Part shown: piece by piece, positions 17,643 to 26,511 of the stretch
How the letters are laid out: every line of letters begins with the position of its first letter
Position numbering within the stretch: the stretch's first letter is position 1
Assembly: GCA_965203735.1 (NCBI GenBank)
Contig: OZ241909.1
Coordinates: 620,001-684,000 of the forward strand
DNA: 64,000 bases
Direction: 5' to 3'
From: Bin55 sp965203735
Lineage (GTDB): Bacteria > Pseudomonadota > Gammaproteobacteria > Pseudomonadales > Azotimanducaceae
Notes under the pieces: generated by a model
Database searches by the model: none
What the model was told of the DNA's origin: nothing
What the model saw: only the letters and a program-made list of their open reading frames with translations
Made by a program: the position numbers and the translations under genes

Positions 17643-19163
17643 TCAAGTGATTTCCCTATTGTTGAGTAAAGATCTCGGGATCACGTTGGGGCGTATGAGA
17701 TCTAAAGGTATGGAGAGACCGTTGGCTTGTACGATCCTGCAGCTGGAACGGTTCAATTCTCTAGGTTCTCGCACTCCACATGAGTGTGCAATGACGCCGA
17801 CTTCATGTTGAATGTTCTGCGCATAGTGCATGACTCGAAGCGATTTGTCCTTTACATCGAGACCCTTTTGCAAGCTCTTATTGTGGGTTGTTACTCCGGT
17901 GGGGCACGTGTTCTTGTCGCACTGGAGAGCTTGAATGCATCCGAGAGAAAACATGAACCCTCGAGCAGAAGTCACAAAGTCTGCTCCCATGCACAGCGCC
18001 CACGCTACCTCTACGGGGGTGATCAGCTTGCCACTGGAAATCACTCGAACACGATCTCTTAGACCATAACCGCGAAGTGTGTCTACGACAAGGGGAAGGG
18101 CTTCACGAATAGGTAATCCCATATTGTCAATCAGACTCATGGGTGCAGCTCCACTACCTCCGTCGGCGCTGTCAACTGCGATAAAGTCAGGTGCCGATTT
18201 CTCCCCTCTCGAAACAATCTGTTCGCAGACTTCCTTGATCCAACTTGCCGAGCCTATCACTGCCTTGAATCCGGTTGGTTTCTTCGTAATGTCGCGTATA
18301 CGCGCGATGAAATCCAAGAGTTCCGAAGTGTTTTCGATTTCGATGTGACGGTTTGGACTAATCGAACTCTTTCCGCTATCGATGCCTCTGATTCTTGCAA
18401 TTTCCTCTGTGACTTTCGCACCTGGCAGGATTCCCCCCTTGCCCGGTTTTGCTCCTTGGGAGATTTTGATCTCGAACATTTTCACAGCGTCGAGCTCGGC
18501 TAGCTCGGCTAATTTTTGATCAGACAAGTTGCCTTTCTCATCCCGAATTCCGTACTTTGCCGTACCAATTTGGAAGACGATGTCCGCTCCTCCGGCAAGG
18601 TGGTATTCACAGAGTCCACCCTCACCGGTATTCATCCAAACGTTTGCCATTCGTGCACCATTGGACAGTGCCAATGCGGCAGGACGGGATATCGCTCCAT
18701 AACTCATTCCTGAGATGTGGAAGAACGGCTTGACTTCATAGGGATTGGGTGTATGAGGACCGATGATCAGCGGATGTGTCTCCACCGCATCTTCCGAAAG
18801 GGTAGGATAGGCGGTGTTTGCAAAGATGATCGTTCCGGGTTTGCGCAGATCTCTTGTAGACCCAAACGGGACAACATTGCTGTCGTTCTTCGAGGACTTG
18901 TAAACCCAGGATCGCTCAGCACGATTGAAGGGCATTTCTTCTCGGTCCAACGCGAAAAAGTACGCACGAAAGAAAACCCCTAAGTGTTCGAAGAAGTCCC
19001 TGAACCTCCCAATGACGGGAAAATTGCGTCGAATGGCGTGTCTTTGCTGAGTGACATCTAAGACAAATGCAATCACAATCAGCAGTGCAGCTATTCCGAC
19101 TGCGAAAACGAACAACTGTGCCAGAAACTCGACGAGGCTTACAACTGACGTTGAGTCGTCCAT
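17643..19163 (-). CDS. FMN-binding glutamate synthase-like protein with N-terminal membrane helix
   Basis: This 506-residue protein matches the FMN/iron-sulfur central domain of glutamate synthase (GltB-like, about residues 130-480). Visible features are GGSGAAPMSLIDN, the active-site region SGMSYGAISRPAA, and the three cysteines of a [3Fe-4S] cluster in CIQALQCDKNTCPTG. It lacks the N-terminal glutamine amidotransferase domain, so it is not a complete glutamate synthase. Residues ~10-30 form a membrane helix, placing the flavin domain at the inner face of the membrane. It is co-translated with the nitroreductase; a membrane-tethered flavoprotein oxidoreductase of unknown substrate is the safest reading. 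Confidence 0.82.
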   Translation of the reverse strand: MDDSTSVVSLVEFLAQLFVFAVGIAALLIVIAFVLDVTQQRHAIRRNFPVIGRFRDFFEHLGVFFRAYFFALDREEMPFNRAERSWVYKSSKNDSNVVPFGSTRDLRKPGTIIFANTAYPTLSEDAVETHPLIIGPHTPNPYEVKPFFHISGMSYGAISRPAALALSNGARMANVWMNTGEGGLCEYHLAGGADIVFQIGTAKYGIRDEKGNLSDQKLAELAELDAVKMFEIKISQGAKPGKGGILPGAKVTEEIARIRGIDSGKSSISPNRHIEIENTSELLDFIARIRDITKKPTGFKAVIGSASWIKEVCEQIVSRGEKSAPDFIAVDSADGGSGAAPMSLIDNMGLPIREALPLVVDTLRGYGLRDRVRVISSGKLITPVEVAWALCMGADFVTSARGFMFSLGCIQALQCDKNTCPTGVTTHNKSLQKGLDVKDKSLRVMHYAQNIQHEVGVIAHSCGVREPRELNRSSCRIVQANGLSIPLDLIRPNVIPRSLLNNREIT

Positions 19164-19210
19164 GTCTTTGATTCTGTTACTGGAATTGGTTTAGTCTCGT
19201 TCAGGAGGCA

Positions 19211-20680
19211 TTAGATTCGATCAGACATCTCGTGTCGCAACCGAAAGGTCTCTTGCGAAGTCACTTTGGGTCCGCGACGATCATCGAGCTCTTTTAAATT
19301 CGACTCGTGATCTTTGCGCCTTATGCGATACCTGGAAACTAGCCCTATTGCTACAAGGTTCAGTAGGCACCACAAGGGCAAAAACAGAGTTGCTAGGTTG
19401 GTTCTATGTTCCATGGTCATGTCGGCCACGCTAGTTACAGAGTCCATACCGACCAATGTCAAGATAAAACCGGCTGAGAAGATTCCACCAGCGGAAATTG
19501 CTTTTGCGCCAAATGAACGTGCAGCAAAGAACAAGCCCTCCGATCTTCTCTCAGTCTGAATTTCGCTTTCTTCAACGACGTCCGCCATCATGGAATCCAA
19601 CATCATGGATCCGATAATCACGCAGGCCACCTCGATGACAATGAATACCGTATAGATCGCCAAAGACGAGTAAGTGCCTAGACCTGGCCAATAGCCGAGC
19701 AACAACAAGACATAAGGAATTGGATAGAGGGCGATATACGTCAAGATCGTAACTATTGCTGCCTTTTTCTTCTCCAGAGCTCTTCCGAGAGCTGGCCCTG
19801 CTACATAGGCGATGAGCGGAGCGATGAGGACGCCTATTGCAGTGATGGCTATCTGAGATCCTGAGAATCCGAAGAAATAAGTAGTGTTGTAGAGGTAGAG
19901 TGCGGTGCTCAGTCCTGCCGCGATCCCGCTGACGAGGCCATACCCAAACAGGGTCGCAAAATTTCTGTTGTGGAGAGACTGCAACAGTTGTCTCAGTTCA
20001 TTGCCAATCTCCTTTAGACGGAAATTTTCTTTGGGTTGAGGCAAATTCATCGCGAATCGTTGTGTCCCCAAAGACGAGACTATGATCGCTAGCGAGATGA
20101 GGATTGCGCCAACTGTAGAGAAAATCTTGTAGCCTGTGTGAGAGGAAATTCCATAGGCTCCTACCCACACCCAAAAGTTGATGCAATGAATGCCGTTACC
20201 TCCGTACCAACCCATCATCTGACGCAGTGCAAGCCAACGACTTCGGCGATCATAGTCAGCTTCAAGTTCTGGAAGTTGCGCGACGGATGGAACTTCAATG
20301 AGTGTCGTGCCCGTTCGAATGAGAATGCAGAGCACCAAGAAGTACCAAAATCCGTTCGACTCATTGATTTCAATAATGGGATTGAAAATCAACCAAAACG
20401 ACAAGGGAAAGATGAGGAGGGATGCGTACATGAACGGGTGACGTCGTCCAAGACGTGACTTGGTTTTGTCGGACCAGTGCCCGAGAAACACGTCGGAGAA
20501 GGCATCCCAAATAACTCCGATTCCAATTGCCAATGCAGCGCTTGCGGCGGGAATTCCCAGTACATGGGTCGCGAAGATTAAAAGTAGGTAGCTAAATGCG
20601 TAGTTCTTGATTCCGAATGCTATAGAAGCGGATCCGTAGAACCAATGCAAAGGATTGGCTTCAAGTAGCGGTTTGGCCAT
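19211..20680 (-). CDS. MFS transporter, GPH/MelB-type
   Basis: This 489-residue protein has about twelve membrane helices. The DAFSDVFLGHWSDKTKSRLGRRHP segment after helix 2 is the signature of the glycoside-pentoside-hexuronide:cation symporter (MelB-like) branch. It would import a sugar or other small organic solute with Na+ or H+. The tail after the last helix is unusually charged. It is upstream of and close to the glutamate-synthase-like gene (47 bases), so co-transcription is likely. The substrate cannot be read from the sequence. Confidence 0.85.
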   Translation of the reverse strand: MAKPLLEANPLHWFYGSASIAFGIKNYAFSYLLLIFATHVLGIPAASAALAIGIGVIWDAFSDVFLGHWSDKTKSRLGRRHPFMYASLLIFPLSFWLIFNPIIEINESNGFWYFLVLCILIRTGTTLIEVPSVAQLPELEADYDRRSRWLALRQMMGWYGGNGIHCINFWVWVGAYGISSHTGYKIFSTVGAILISLAIIVSSLGTQRFAMNLPQPKENFRLKEIGNELRQLLQSLHNRNFATLFGYGLVSGIAAGLSTALYLYNTTYFFGFSGSQIAITAIGVLIAPLIAYVAGPALGRALEKKKAAIVTILTYIALYPIPYVLLLLGYWPGLGTYSSLAIYTVFIVIEVACVIIGSMMLDSMMADVVEESEIQTERRSEGLFFAARSFGAKAISAGGIFSAGFILTLVGMDSVTSVADMTMEHRTNLATLFLPLWCLLNLVAIGLVSRYRIRRKDHESNLKELDDRRGPKVTSQETFRLRHEMSDRI

Positions 20681-20727
20681 CGTACGTTTAGCTATACAAG
20701 ATGAACCAAGACATGTTGAACTTCATG

Positions 20728-22089
20728 TCAGGTCTTGAATTCAGAAATCATTGCGGAGATAGATGTCTTTGCGTCGCCAAAGAGCATACGTGTGTTTGAT
20801 CCAAAGAATAGGGGATTGTCAATTCCCGCAAATCCCGATGCCATGGTTCTTTTTAGCACGAATACGGTTTTTGCCTTATCCACATTGATGATCGGCATTC
20901 CATAGATAGGGCTGTTCTCGTCTGTGCGCGCAGCGGGATTTACTACGTCGTTGGCTCCGATTACAACCGCAACATCAATTGAGTCAAGGCGTGGGTTGAT
21001 ATCGTCCATTTCGATGAGCTGGTCGTAGGAGACGTTGGCTTCAGCCAGGAGCACGTTCATGTGTCCAGGCATTCGTCCAGCCACTGGATGAATTGCGTAG
21101 GAGACTTCTGTTCCGTTGGACTCCAGCAACTCTCCAAGCTCGCAAATCACATGTTGTGCTTGTGCAACCGCCATTCCATATCCTGGAACGAATGTGACCG
21201 ACGATGCTGCTTCGAGGATTAGCGTTGCATCCTCTGCCGAAATGGGATGAACTTCACCGTCTACTTTCGTGGTAGCCTTCGCTGCTCCAAAGCCACTGAA
21301 CAGCACGTTGGGCAAGGAGCGATTCATCGCTTTGCACATGATGTTTGTGAGGATGAATCCGGCTGCACCTACCAGCGATCCGGCGACAATTAGGATCACG
21401 TTGTTTATTGCAAATCCGGCTGCGCAGGCTGCTAGTCCTGAGTAGCTGTTGAGAAGAGAAATTACAACCGGCATGTCTGCGCCGCCGATTGGTATGACAG
21501 CCATGATTCCTAGAAGGAATGCCAATCCGATCACCGCATAGAGATATGGCGAGTTGCTTGCTGGTTCCAAGGCAAACATCACAGCACACACCACGAGTGC
21601 AATGAGAATCGCGGAATTGACAAAGCGCTGACCAGCGAACACAAGTGCTCGACTTGTGATGGTTTCCGAGAGTTTGCCCCAAGCGATCGCACTACCGGAG
21701 AACGTCATTCCTCCAATAACAACAGAGAGAACAACGGTTATCGAAATAAACGTGTTGACCGTCCCGAACAATGCGACCCAGCCAACGAGCAAACTCGCAC
21801 CTCCGCCTAGACCATTGAACACTGCAACCATTTCCGGCATCGCTGTCATCGCGATCAGTCGAGAAGCTGCCACTCCGATGACGATTCCGATTGCAGCGCC
21901 TAGAAAGATCCAGTTCCAATCAAGTATTTGATTGGATAGCAACGTTGCAACTATTGCGATCAGCATGCCAACCGCGGAGAACAAATTTCCCTTGCGAGCG
22001 GTTGCTGGTTTACTGAGGAGCTTTAGTCCAAATATGAAGAAAGCTGCTGCAACGATGTACGCAGCATTTATGTAGACATGCTCCAACAA
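20728..22089 (-). CDS. pntB: NAD(P) transhydrogenase beta subunit
   Basis: This 453-residue subunit has eight to nine membrane helices followed by the NADP(H)-binding domain III (about residues 285-453, with GYGMAVAQAQ and the conserved GANDVVNPAA). It is part of the proton-pumping enzyme that reduces NADP+ with NADH using the proton gradient. The start is one of two consecutive TTG codons; no ATG lies before the first helix. It is last in the pntAA-pntAB-pntB operon, the three-subunit form of the enzyme rather than the two-subunit E. coli form. Confidence 0.95.
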   Translation of the reverse strand: MLEHVYINAAYIVAAAFFIFGLKLLSKPATARKGNLFSAVGMLIAIVATLLSNQILDWNWIFLGAAIGIVIGVAASRLIAMTAMPEMVAVFNGLGGGASLLVGWVALFGTVNTFISITVVLSVVIGGMTFSGSAIAWGKLSETITSRALVFAGQRFVNSAILIALVVCAVMFALEPASNSPYLYAVIGLAFLLGIMAVIPIGGADMPVVISLLNSYSGLAACAAGFAINNVILIVAGSLVGAAGFILTNIMCKAMNRSLPNVLFSGFGAAKATTKVDGEVHPISAEDATLILEAASSVTFVPGYGMAVAQAQHVICELGELLESNGTEVSYAIHPVAGRMPGHMNVLLAEANVSYDQLIEMDDINPRLDSIDVAVVIGANDVVNPAARTDENSPIYGMPIINVDKAKTVFVLKRTMASGFAGIDNPLFFGSNTRMLFGDAKTSISAMISEFKT

Positions 22090-22144
22090 GGCTTATTGGT
22101 CCAACTGAATTTCTAGATTGAAAGGCTTGAGCAAACGAGGAGAA

Positions 22145-22438
22145 TTAACTGTCGTCCCCTCGTTTCTTGAACATGCCCAACATACGATCTGTCACAAGGT
22201 AGCCTCCGACCACATTGATTGTCGCAAACGTAACTGCCGCGACGCCCAAGAAAATGGCGAGTCGAGGAGATGCAGCTCCAGCGCCGGCTGCTAGCAGTGC
22301 ACCGACAAGCGTGATACCAGAAATGGCGTTTGCCCCTGACATGAGCGGTGTATGGAGCGTCGAAGGAACCTTCGAAATGAGCTCGAACCCCAGAAAGATC
22401 GACAACAGGAGAATCAAACCCAGAAAAATTGCTTCCAT
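22145..22438 (-). CDS. pntAB: NAD(P) transhydrogenase alpha subunit, membrane part
   Basis: This 97-residue protein supplies three membrane helices of domain II (segments around FLGLILLLSIFLGFELI, the SGANAISGITLVGALL motif, and FLGVAAVTFATINVVGG). In E. coli this forms the C-terminus of PntA; here it is a separate polypeptide, as in Rhodospirillum-type enzymes. It lies six bases after pntAA and 55 bases before pntB on the minus strand. Confidence 0.94.
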   Translation of the reverse strand: MEAIFLGLILLLSIFLGFELISKVPSTLHTPLMSGANAISGITLVGALLAAGAGAASPRLAIFLGVAAVTFATINVVGGYLVTDRMLGMFKKRGDDS

Positions 22439-22444
22439 ATCTAT

Positions 22445-23572
22445 CTAATTCCCGTTGCTTTCAGAGTTCAAGACCTGTCCGTCTCGAGTGAGTACGCAGG
22501 CAGCGGCAATGTCGTTCTCTGGATCCAGATGTATGGTCCCAGACGCGTCAGTGCTGAATTCACGTATGAAATGCACCAAGTTTGATGAGTACATCTCGCT
22601 GGCGTGTCCGGCTACATGGGATGGCAGATTGCCGAGACCAATGACTTTGACGCCATTGACATTGACGATTTCATTCAATTGTGAACCTTCGACGTTGCCA
22701 CCAGTTTCTACAGCCATATCTACGATGACACTCGTTGCATCCATAGCTTCAACCATATCGGATGTGACGATTCTGGGTGCGGGTCTGCCGAACACCTGAG
22801 CAGTAGTTATGACTACATCTGAACGGGCCACTACAGCGGCCATGCCCTCGCGTTGCATCTTGACTTGTTCTGGTGTGAGTGCTTGAGCGTAACCTTGTTC
22901 GGTTTGTCCGGTGTCCCCGATGTCAATTTCAACAAACTTGGCTCCTAGAGAGCGGACTTCCTCGGCGACAACTGGACGAGTATCGAAAGCTTCAATGCGT
23001 GCTCCAAGCCGATGTGCCGTTGCGATTGCTTGAAGTCCAGCAACACCAGCACCGATCACGAACACTCTAGTTGGAGAGATTGTTCCAGCTGGAGTCATCA
23101 TCATTGGGAAAATGCGAGGTAAATGGTAGGCTGCAGTAACCACAGCTGCGTATCCGGCCAGACTGGCTTGTGAGGACAGAGCGTCCATTTTTTGTGCCCG
23201 AGTCGACCGAGGTACCATCTCCAGCGATACAGCGACGACGCCTTGTTGCGCCATAGACTGGACGAGTTCACTTTCGAGAAAGGGGTCAAGAAAACTAATG
23301 TGTATCGAGTCTTTCTTGAGTTGAGAAACAGAGACCTTGTTAGGTTTTCTCACATGAAGGGCAATATCCGCTTCATTCAAGAGTTTGTTAGCCTCGGTTT
23401 CGATGTTGGCACCGAGTTCCGAATACACTTCATCGGAAAAGCCCGCATGCAATCCGATTCCGGACTGAACGCTTACGTCGAACCCATCCTTAACAAGCTG
23501 CTCAACACCCGAGGGAACGAGAGCTGCTCGGAATTCACCAATTTCTGTTTCGCGAGTAGCTACAACGTGCAT
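22445..23572 (-). CDS. pntAA: NAD(P) transhydrogenase alpha subunit, NAD-binding part
   Basis: This 375-residue soluble domain I binds NAD(H). Family motifs include the N-terminal RETEIGEFRAAL, the Rossmann loop VIGAGVAGLQAIATA, RSDVVITTAQVFGRPAP and a C-terminal GLGNLPSHVAGHASEMYS. I start at the internal ATG (MHVVATRE), which matches family N-termini; an ATG 13 codons upstream would add an atypical, cysteine-containing leader. Neither start has a strong ribosome site. First gene of the pnt operon, divergent from the XRE regulator. Confidence 0.93.
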   Translation of the reverse strand: MHVVATRETEIGEFRAALVPSGVEQLVKDGFDVSVQSGIGLHAGFSDEVYSELGANIETEANKLLNEADIALHVRKPNKVSVSQLKKDSIHISFLDPFLESELVQSMAQQGVVAVSLEMVPRSTRAQKMDALSSQASLAGYAAVVTAAYHLPRIFPMMMTPAGTISPTRVFVIGAGVAGLQAIATAHRLGARIEAFDTRPVVAEEVRSLGAKFVEIDIGDTGQTEQGYAQALTPEQVKMQREGMAAVVARSDVVITTAQVFGRPAPRIVTSDMVEAMDATSVIVDMAVETGGNVEGSQLNEIVNVNGVKVIGLGNLPSHVAGHASEMYSSNLVHFIREFSTDASGTIHLDPENDIAAACVLTRDGQVLNSESNGN

Positions 23573-23850
23573 GTAAAGCAAGAAGCATCGAACCGGGGAC
23601 GGACATAGCATAGCGAGTTTGTAGTGCTAAGGCAAGGAAAATTCGACGGATTTTCAAGCTCGTGATCTAGCGAGCAGTATGAGAACGGATCAGATGTCAA
23701 TCCTGTGTTAATTGGGTTTTTCGCACCGTTCGTTTTCTATTGCGTTAGGTACTGAAGACCCGGCAATCCGTCTTTCCGACTGTTGGTTGAAAGAGTCTCA
23801 AATCAAACGCTTAGACAGTGATCTTGGGTAGCATATTTTAAAAAAGCTTG

Positions 23851-23886
23851 GTTGATTAAAATTTGTATCGATGTATTAAAATCAAC
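23851..23886. promoter_or_regulatory. 36-base imperfect palindrome, candidate operator
   Basis: The 12-base arms GTTGATTaaAAT and ATTaaAATCAAC are complementary except at the lower-case positions and are separated by 12 bases. The dyad lies 54 bases upstream of the XRE regulator start and overlaps the -35 zone of its likely promoter. That position is typical of autoregulation by a dimeric helix-turn-helix protein (inference). Confidence 0.6.
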
Positions 23887-23900
23887 TAATAGTTTATAAT
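23872..23900 (+). promoter_or_regulatory. Putative sigma-70 promoter of the XRE regulator
   Basis: A perfect TATAAT hexamer occupies 23895-23900, 40 bases before the start codon. With 17-base spacing the -35 would be TGTATT at 23872-23877, a weak match that lies inside the dyad, so binding there would block polymerase. Confidence 0.45.
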
Positions 23901-23940
23901 TCGACCACAAATATTGAAAGTGTAAACCTAGGGAAGCGAA

Positions 23941-25038
23941 TTGAGCGAAGAGGTTTTTGGACAGAGATTGCGACTCGCTCGCAAGCGAGCGGGGTTGTCT
24001 CTGTACAAATTGTCGGATGCTGTGGATCGCATGATTACACCTCAAGCACTCAGCAAGTACGAAAATGGAAAGATGATGCCGTCTTCGTCCGTGTTAGTTG
24101 CACTTGGAAACGCACTCGACGTGTCACTGGATTTTCTTATGAGTTGGCAAGTCGTAGGACTCGTTGAGCTTGAATTCCGCCGACATACACGAGTGTCTTC
24201 CAAAGATCTCGCTATGGCGGAAGCAGCGTGTATAGACAGGCTCGAACGCTATTTGGCTATTGAGCGGATACTAGACATGCCGGCCATTACCAGCTGGCAA
24301 GGAAATCTCATATCCGACCGATTGGATCTTTGGGAAGAACTAGAGGACCGTGCCGAAGAGCTTCGTGCTCTGTGGAGTCTAGGCCTGGACCCGATTCCCA
24401 GCATGTGCGATCTACTTGAAGAGAAAGGAATCAAGGTCTTGGAGGAAGACCTTTCCCAACACATCAATGGATTAGCCTGTCAAGCACAAGTCCAGAACAA
24501 CAGAGATTGGGTCGTTAGAGCTGTTCTAATCTCCAGAGGAATCAGTGTTGAACGGAAAAGGTTCACTCTAGCTGATGAACTTGCGCTTCAAGTCATTGGA
24601 TCAACTAAAAATCCAGAAATCGATCTTGAAAAAGCAATGGACTGGTTCGCAGGTGCTTTTCTTGTTCCTAGGAATGGACTTCGTGAGGCTGCAGGTTCTA
24701 CCCGACGACGCATAACCTACTCGGAAATAATGAACTTGAAACGCAAATTTGGCGTGACTGCGTCATGCGTTTTGACTCGCCTCGGACAAGTTGGCATTCT
24801 TCCGGCATCGACAGTCAAGAACGCATTTCGATCCTATGCTCATTCATGGCGCAAATCAGAACCCGAACCTATGCAGCATCTGCAAGGATTTGGGCTGCTC
24901 GAGAGACCTTCTCGATTCGAACGACTGGTATTGCATGCATTGGGAGAAGAACTAATCTCTCCTATCCGTGCGGCTGAGCTTCTTGAGAAACCTCTTGAGT
25001 TTGCTGAACAGCAGATTAGCGGCACATCGAAGTGTTGA
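23941..25038 (+). CDS. XRE-family regulator with degenerate ImmA/IrrE-like domain
   Basis: This 365-residue protein starts with a helix-turn-helix of XRE/Cro type (residues ~7-63, with ALSKYENGKMMPSSSVLVALG). The rest resembles the ImmA/IrrE peptidase region: FTLADELALQVIG near residue 208 stands where families have FTLAHELGH, and WFAGAFLVP matches the second family motif. Both histidines of HExxH are absent (D and L instead), so zinc peptidase activity is unlikely. It may instead be a sensor domain. The start is TTG with AGGGA upstream. A dyad and TATAAT lie just before the gene, suggesting autoregulation. Confidence 0.78.
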   Translation: MSEEVFGQRLRLARKRAGLSLYKLSDAVDRMITPQALSKYENGKMMPSSSVLVALGNALDVSLDFLMSWQVVGLVELEFRRHTRVSSKDLAMAEAACIDRLERYLAIERILDMPAITSWQGNLISDRLDLWEELEDRAEELRALWSLGLDPIPSMCDLLEEKGIKVLEEDLSQHINGLACQAQVQNNRDWVVRAVLISRGISVERKRFTLADELALQVIGSTKNPEIDLEKAMDWFAGAFLVPRNGLREAAGSTRRRITYSEIMNLKRKFGVTASCVLTRLGQVGILPASTVKNAFRSYAHSWRKSEPEPMQHLQGFGLLERPSRFERLVLHALGEELISPIRAAELLEKPLEFAEQQISGTSKC

Positions 25039-25605
25039 AGACTGTTGTTGCTGAGGCGTCCGGTTGATTGACTTTCGAAAAGGCGCACTCTTGAGACAAT
25101 TCGCTTATTAAGGGTACTTTGTTCGTCGGCGTACAGCAGCTTTGTTGAGAAATATCAGGCGACGACTTGCAATACTCCATTTTCATTGGCAAGTGGATCG
25201 AATTGCTTAACCGATTCATTCAACTGAGAGTGGGGCAATGTTGAAAGGATGCAATCACGCTTCGAGTTAGACGATGAGAGTATAGTTCCAATCTTATATC
25301 AACTGTGAAGAGAGAACGGTTCATCGACTAACACGCAATAACCGAGCACAACTCTTGCTGCACACTTGTCATGTCGCTGCCGAAACTGAGTTATTCCAAG
25401 GGGAGACACACTCCCAACTAACTCATGATCTCCTTGTACATGGAGCCAGCAATGGAACCGCCGTGGCGTTATAGGGGTCCAAACAAAAATTCAACATTTC
25501 GGATACAATAAGAGAGATGAAATTTGCTTTGAATCAGGTATGAGTATTTCATTCATGAATTCTCTGTTCCATCTAGATGCAGCACGAGTCTGTAGGAGGT
25601 TTAGT
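25039..25605. other. Long intergenic gap before the AT-rich orphan
   Basis: This ~570-base stretch has no supported gene. It contains a nested inverted repeat at 25387-25425 (listed separately). AT content rises towards 25480, where ATACAAT (25504-25510) could be a -10 for the next gene; no good -35 is visible. Confidence 0.5.
25387..25425. repeat. Nested inverted repeat
   Basis: Outer arms TGAGTTA/TAACTCA (7 bp, perfect) enclose inner arms GGGAG/CTCCC (5 bp, perfect) around the loop ACACA, with 7- and 3-base internal spacers. It would fold as a two-tier hairpin in RNA. No T-run follows, so a terminator is doubtful. Confidence 0.6.
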
Positions 25606-26511
25606 ATGCGCTTGAGAATCACAATTGGTATCGTGTTTGTAATAACACAGATAATCATAACGGAATGTGAAATATATGCAAGTGAGCCCTCTCCAGAACT
25701 CTATACTAAATGTATGTCACTAGCAATCCAATACATTGAAGTTGATGAAGATCTAAGTCAGCTTGGGCTCAAGAAGGATGACTTAGAAACACAGGCAGAA
25801 CTAGCACTTCGGTCGGCAAAACTATTCAATTCTAAAAAAGCAGGATTCAATGATCCTTTGATAGGAATAAAAGTGGCCGCGGTCAACAATGCGTTCTCGT
25901 ACAGTATAGATTTCTATAAGGTAGTATTTGATCCGTATACGGAGCGATACTTCAAGACCTCAACAAGAAGCATGTCTGTAGTAGGTACACACGGTCAGAG
26001 CTCTCAGTTCATTGTAGATAGTGTTAGACGAAGCTTGGATGAATTGATACTAGACTATTTAAGGACAAATGAGGAATCTTGTGATAATAGAAACGTCGAA
26101 GTCGAGATCAACCCAATTTTGACAGCCAATCATGTTAGACAGATTATTGACACGATAAAGATTAAGAATGAGTATATGTATAAGTGGCTTTTGCAAAACA
26201 TTCGTGACTTGGAAAAGCCAAAGAGCAAGTCGATCGAAAATCCAATATTGGAAACTGTTGGAAGCTCGATATTACGAGGTATTCGTAGTGATCAATTAGA
26301 CAGAGAACAACGAGAGAAGGAGCTAGAAATTGTAGAAGAGTATGCTTCTAAGGGAGTGATTTGGTCGGAGACTCATAGGGACTTTGTAACTGAACTCGAT
26401 CAGGAGTATGAAGAAATCGAGGGACTTGGATTTGATTTCTATTGGGATTATCGACTTGGAACTGAGAACGTTGAAGGAGAGGAGACGAAACGCTCTAAAG
26501 AATCTGAGTAG
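25606..26511 (+). CDS. Secreted orphan protein, AT-rich gene
   Basis: This 301-residue protein is not recognised. I start it at the ATG giving MRLRITIGIVFV, because AGGAGG lies six bases upstream and the first ~26 residues form a clean signal peptide ending near YAS. The mature part is helical and strongly charged. A C-terminal stretch of about 60 residues is rich in E and K/R and ends in an acidic tail. Base composition is clearly more AT-rich than all neighbours, with codons such as ATA, AGA and TTA frequent, suggesting acquisition from elsewhere. It stands alone with long gaps on both sides. Confidence 0.72.
   Translation: MRLRITIGIVFVITQIIITECEIYASEPSPELYTKCMSLAIQYIEVDEDLSQLGLKKDDLETQAELALRSAKLFNSKKAGFNDPLIGIKVAAVNNAFSYSIDFYKVVFDPYTERYFKTSTRSMSVVGTHGQSSQFIVDSVRRSLDELILDYLRTNEESCDNRNVEVEINPILTANHVRQIIDTIKIKNEYMYKWLLQNIRDLEKPKSKSIENPILETVGSSILRGIRSDQLDREQREKELEIVEEYASKGVIWSETHRDFVTELDQEYEEIEGLGFDFYWDYRLGTENVEGEETKRSKESE

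Larger units (their letters stand above)
23612..23940. other. Divergent intergenic region between pntAA and the XRE regulator
   Basis: This ~330-base region is distinctly AT-rich toward its right end. It contains a large dyad and a perfect TATAAT hexamer (listed separately). No coding sequence is supported. Confidence 0.6.

Noticed and set aside
23941..25038. Active ImmA-type protease
   Set aside because: HExxH is replaced by DELAL, so metal-dependent proteolysis is not supported.
25387..25425. Intrinsic terminator of the XRE gene
   Set aside because: The hairpin is more than 300 bases from the stop and has no T-run.
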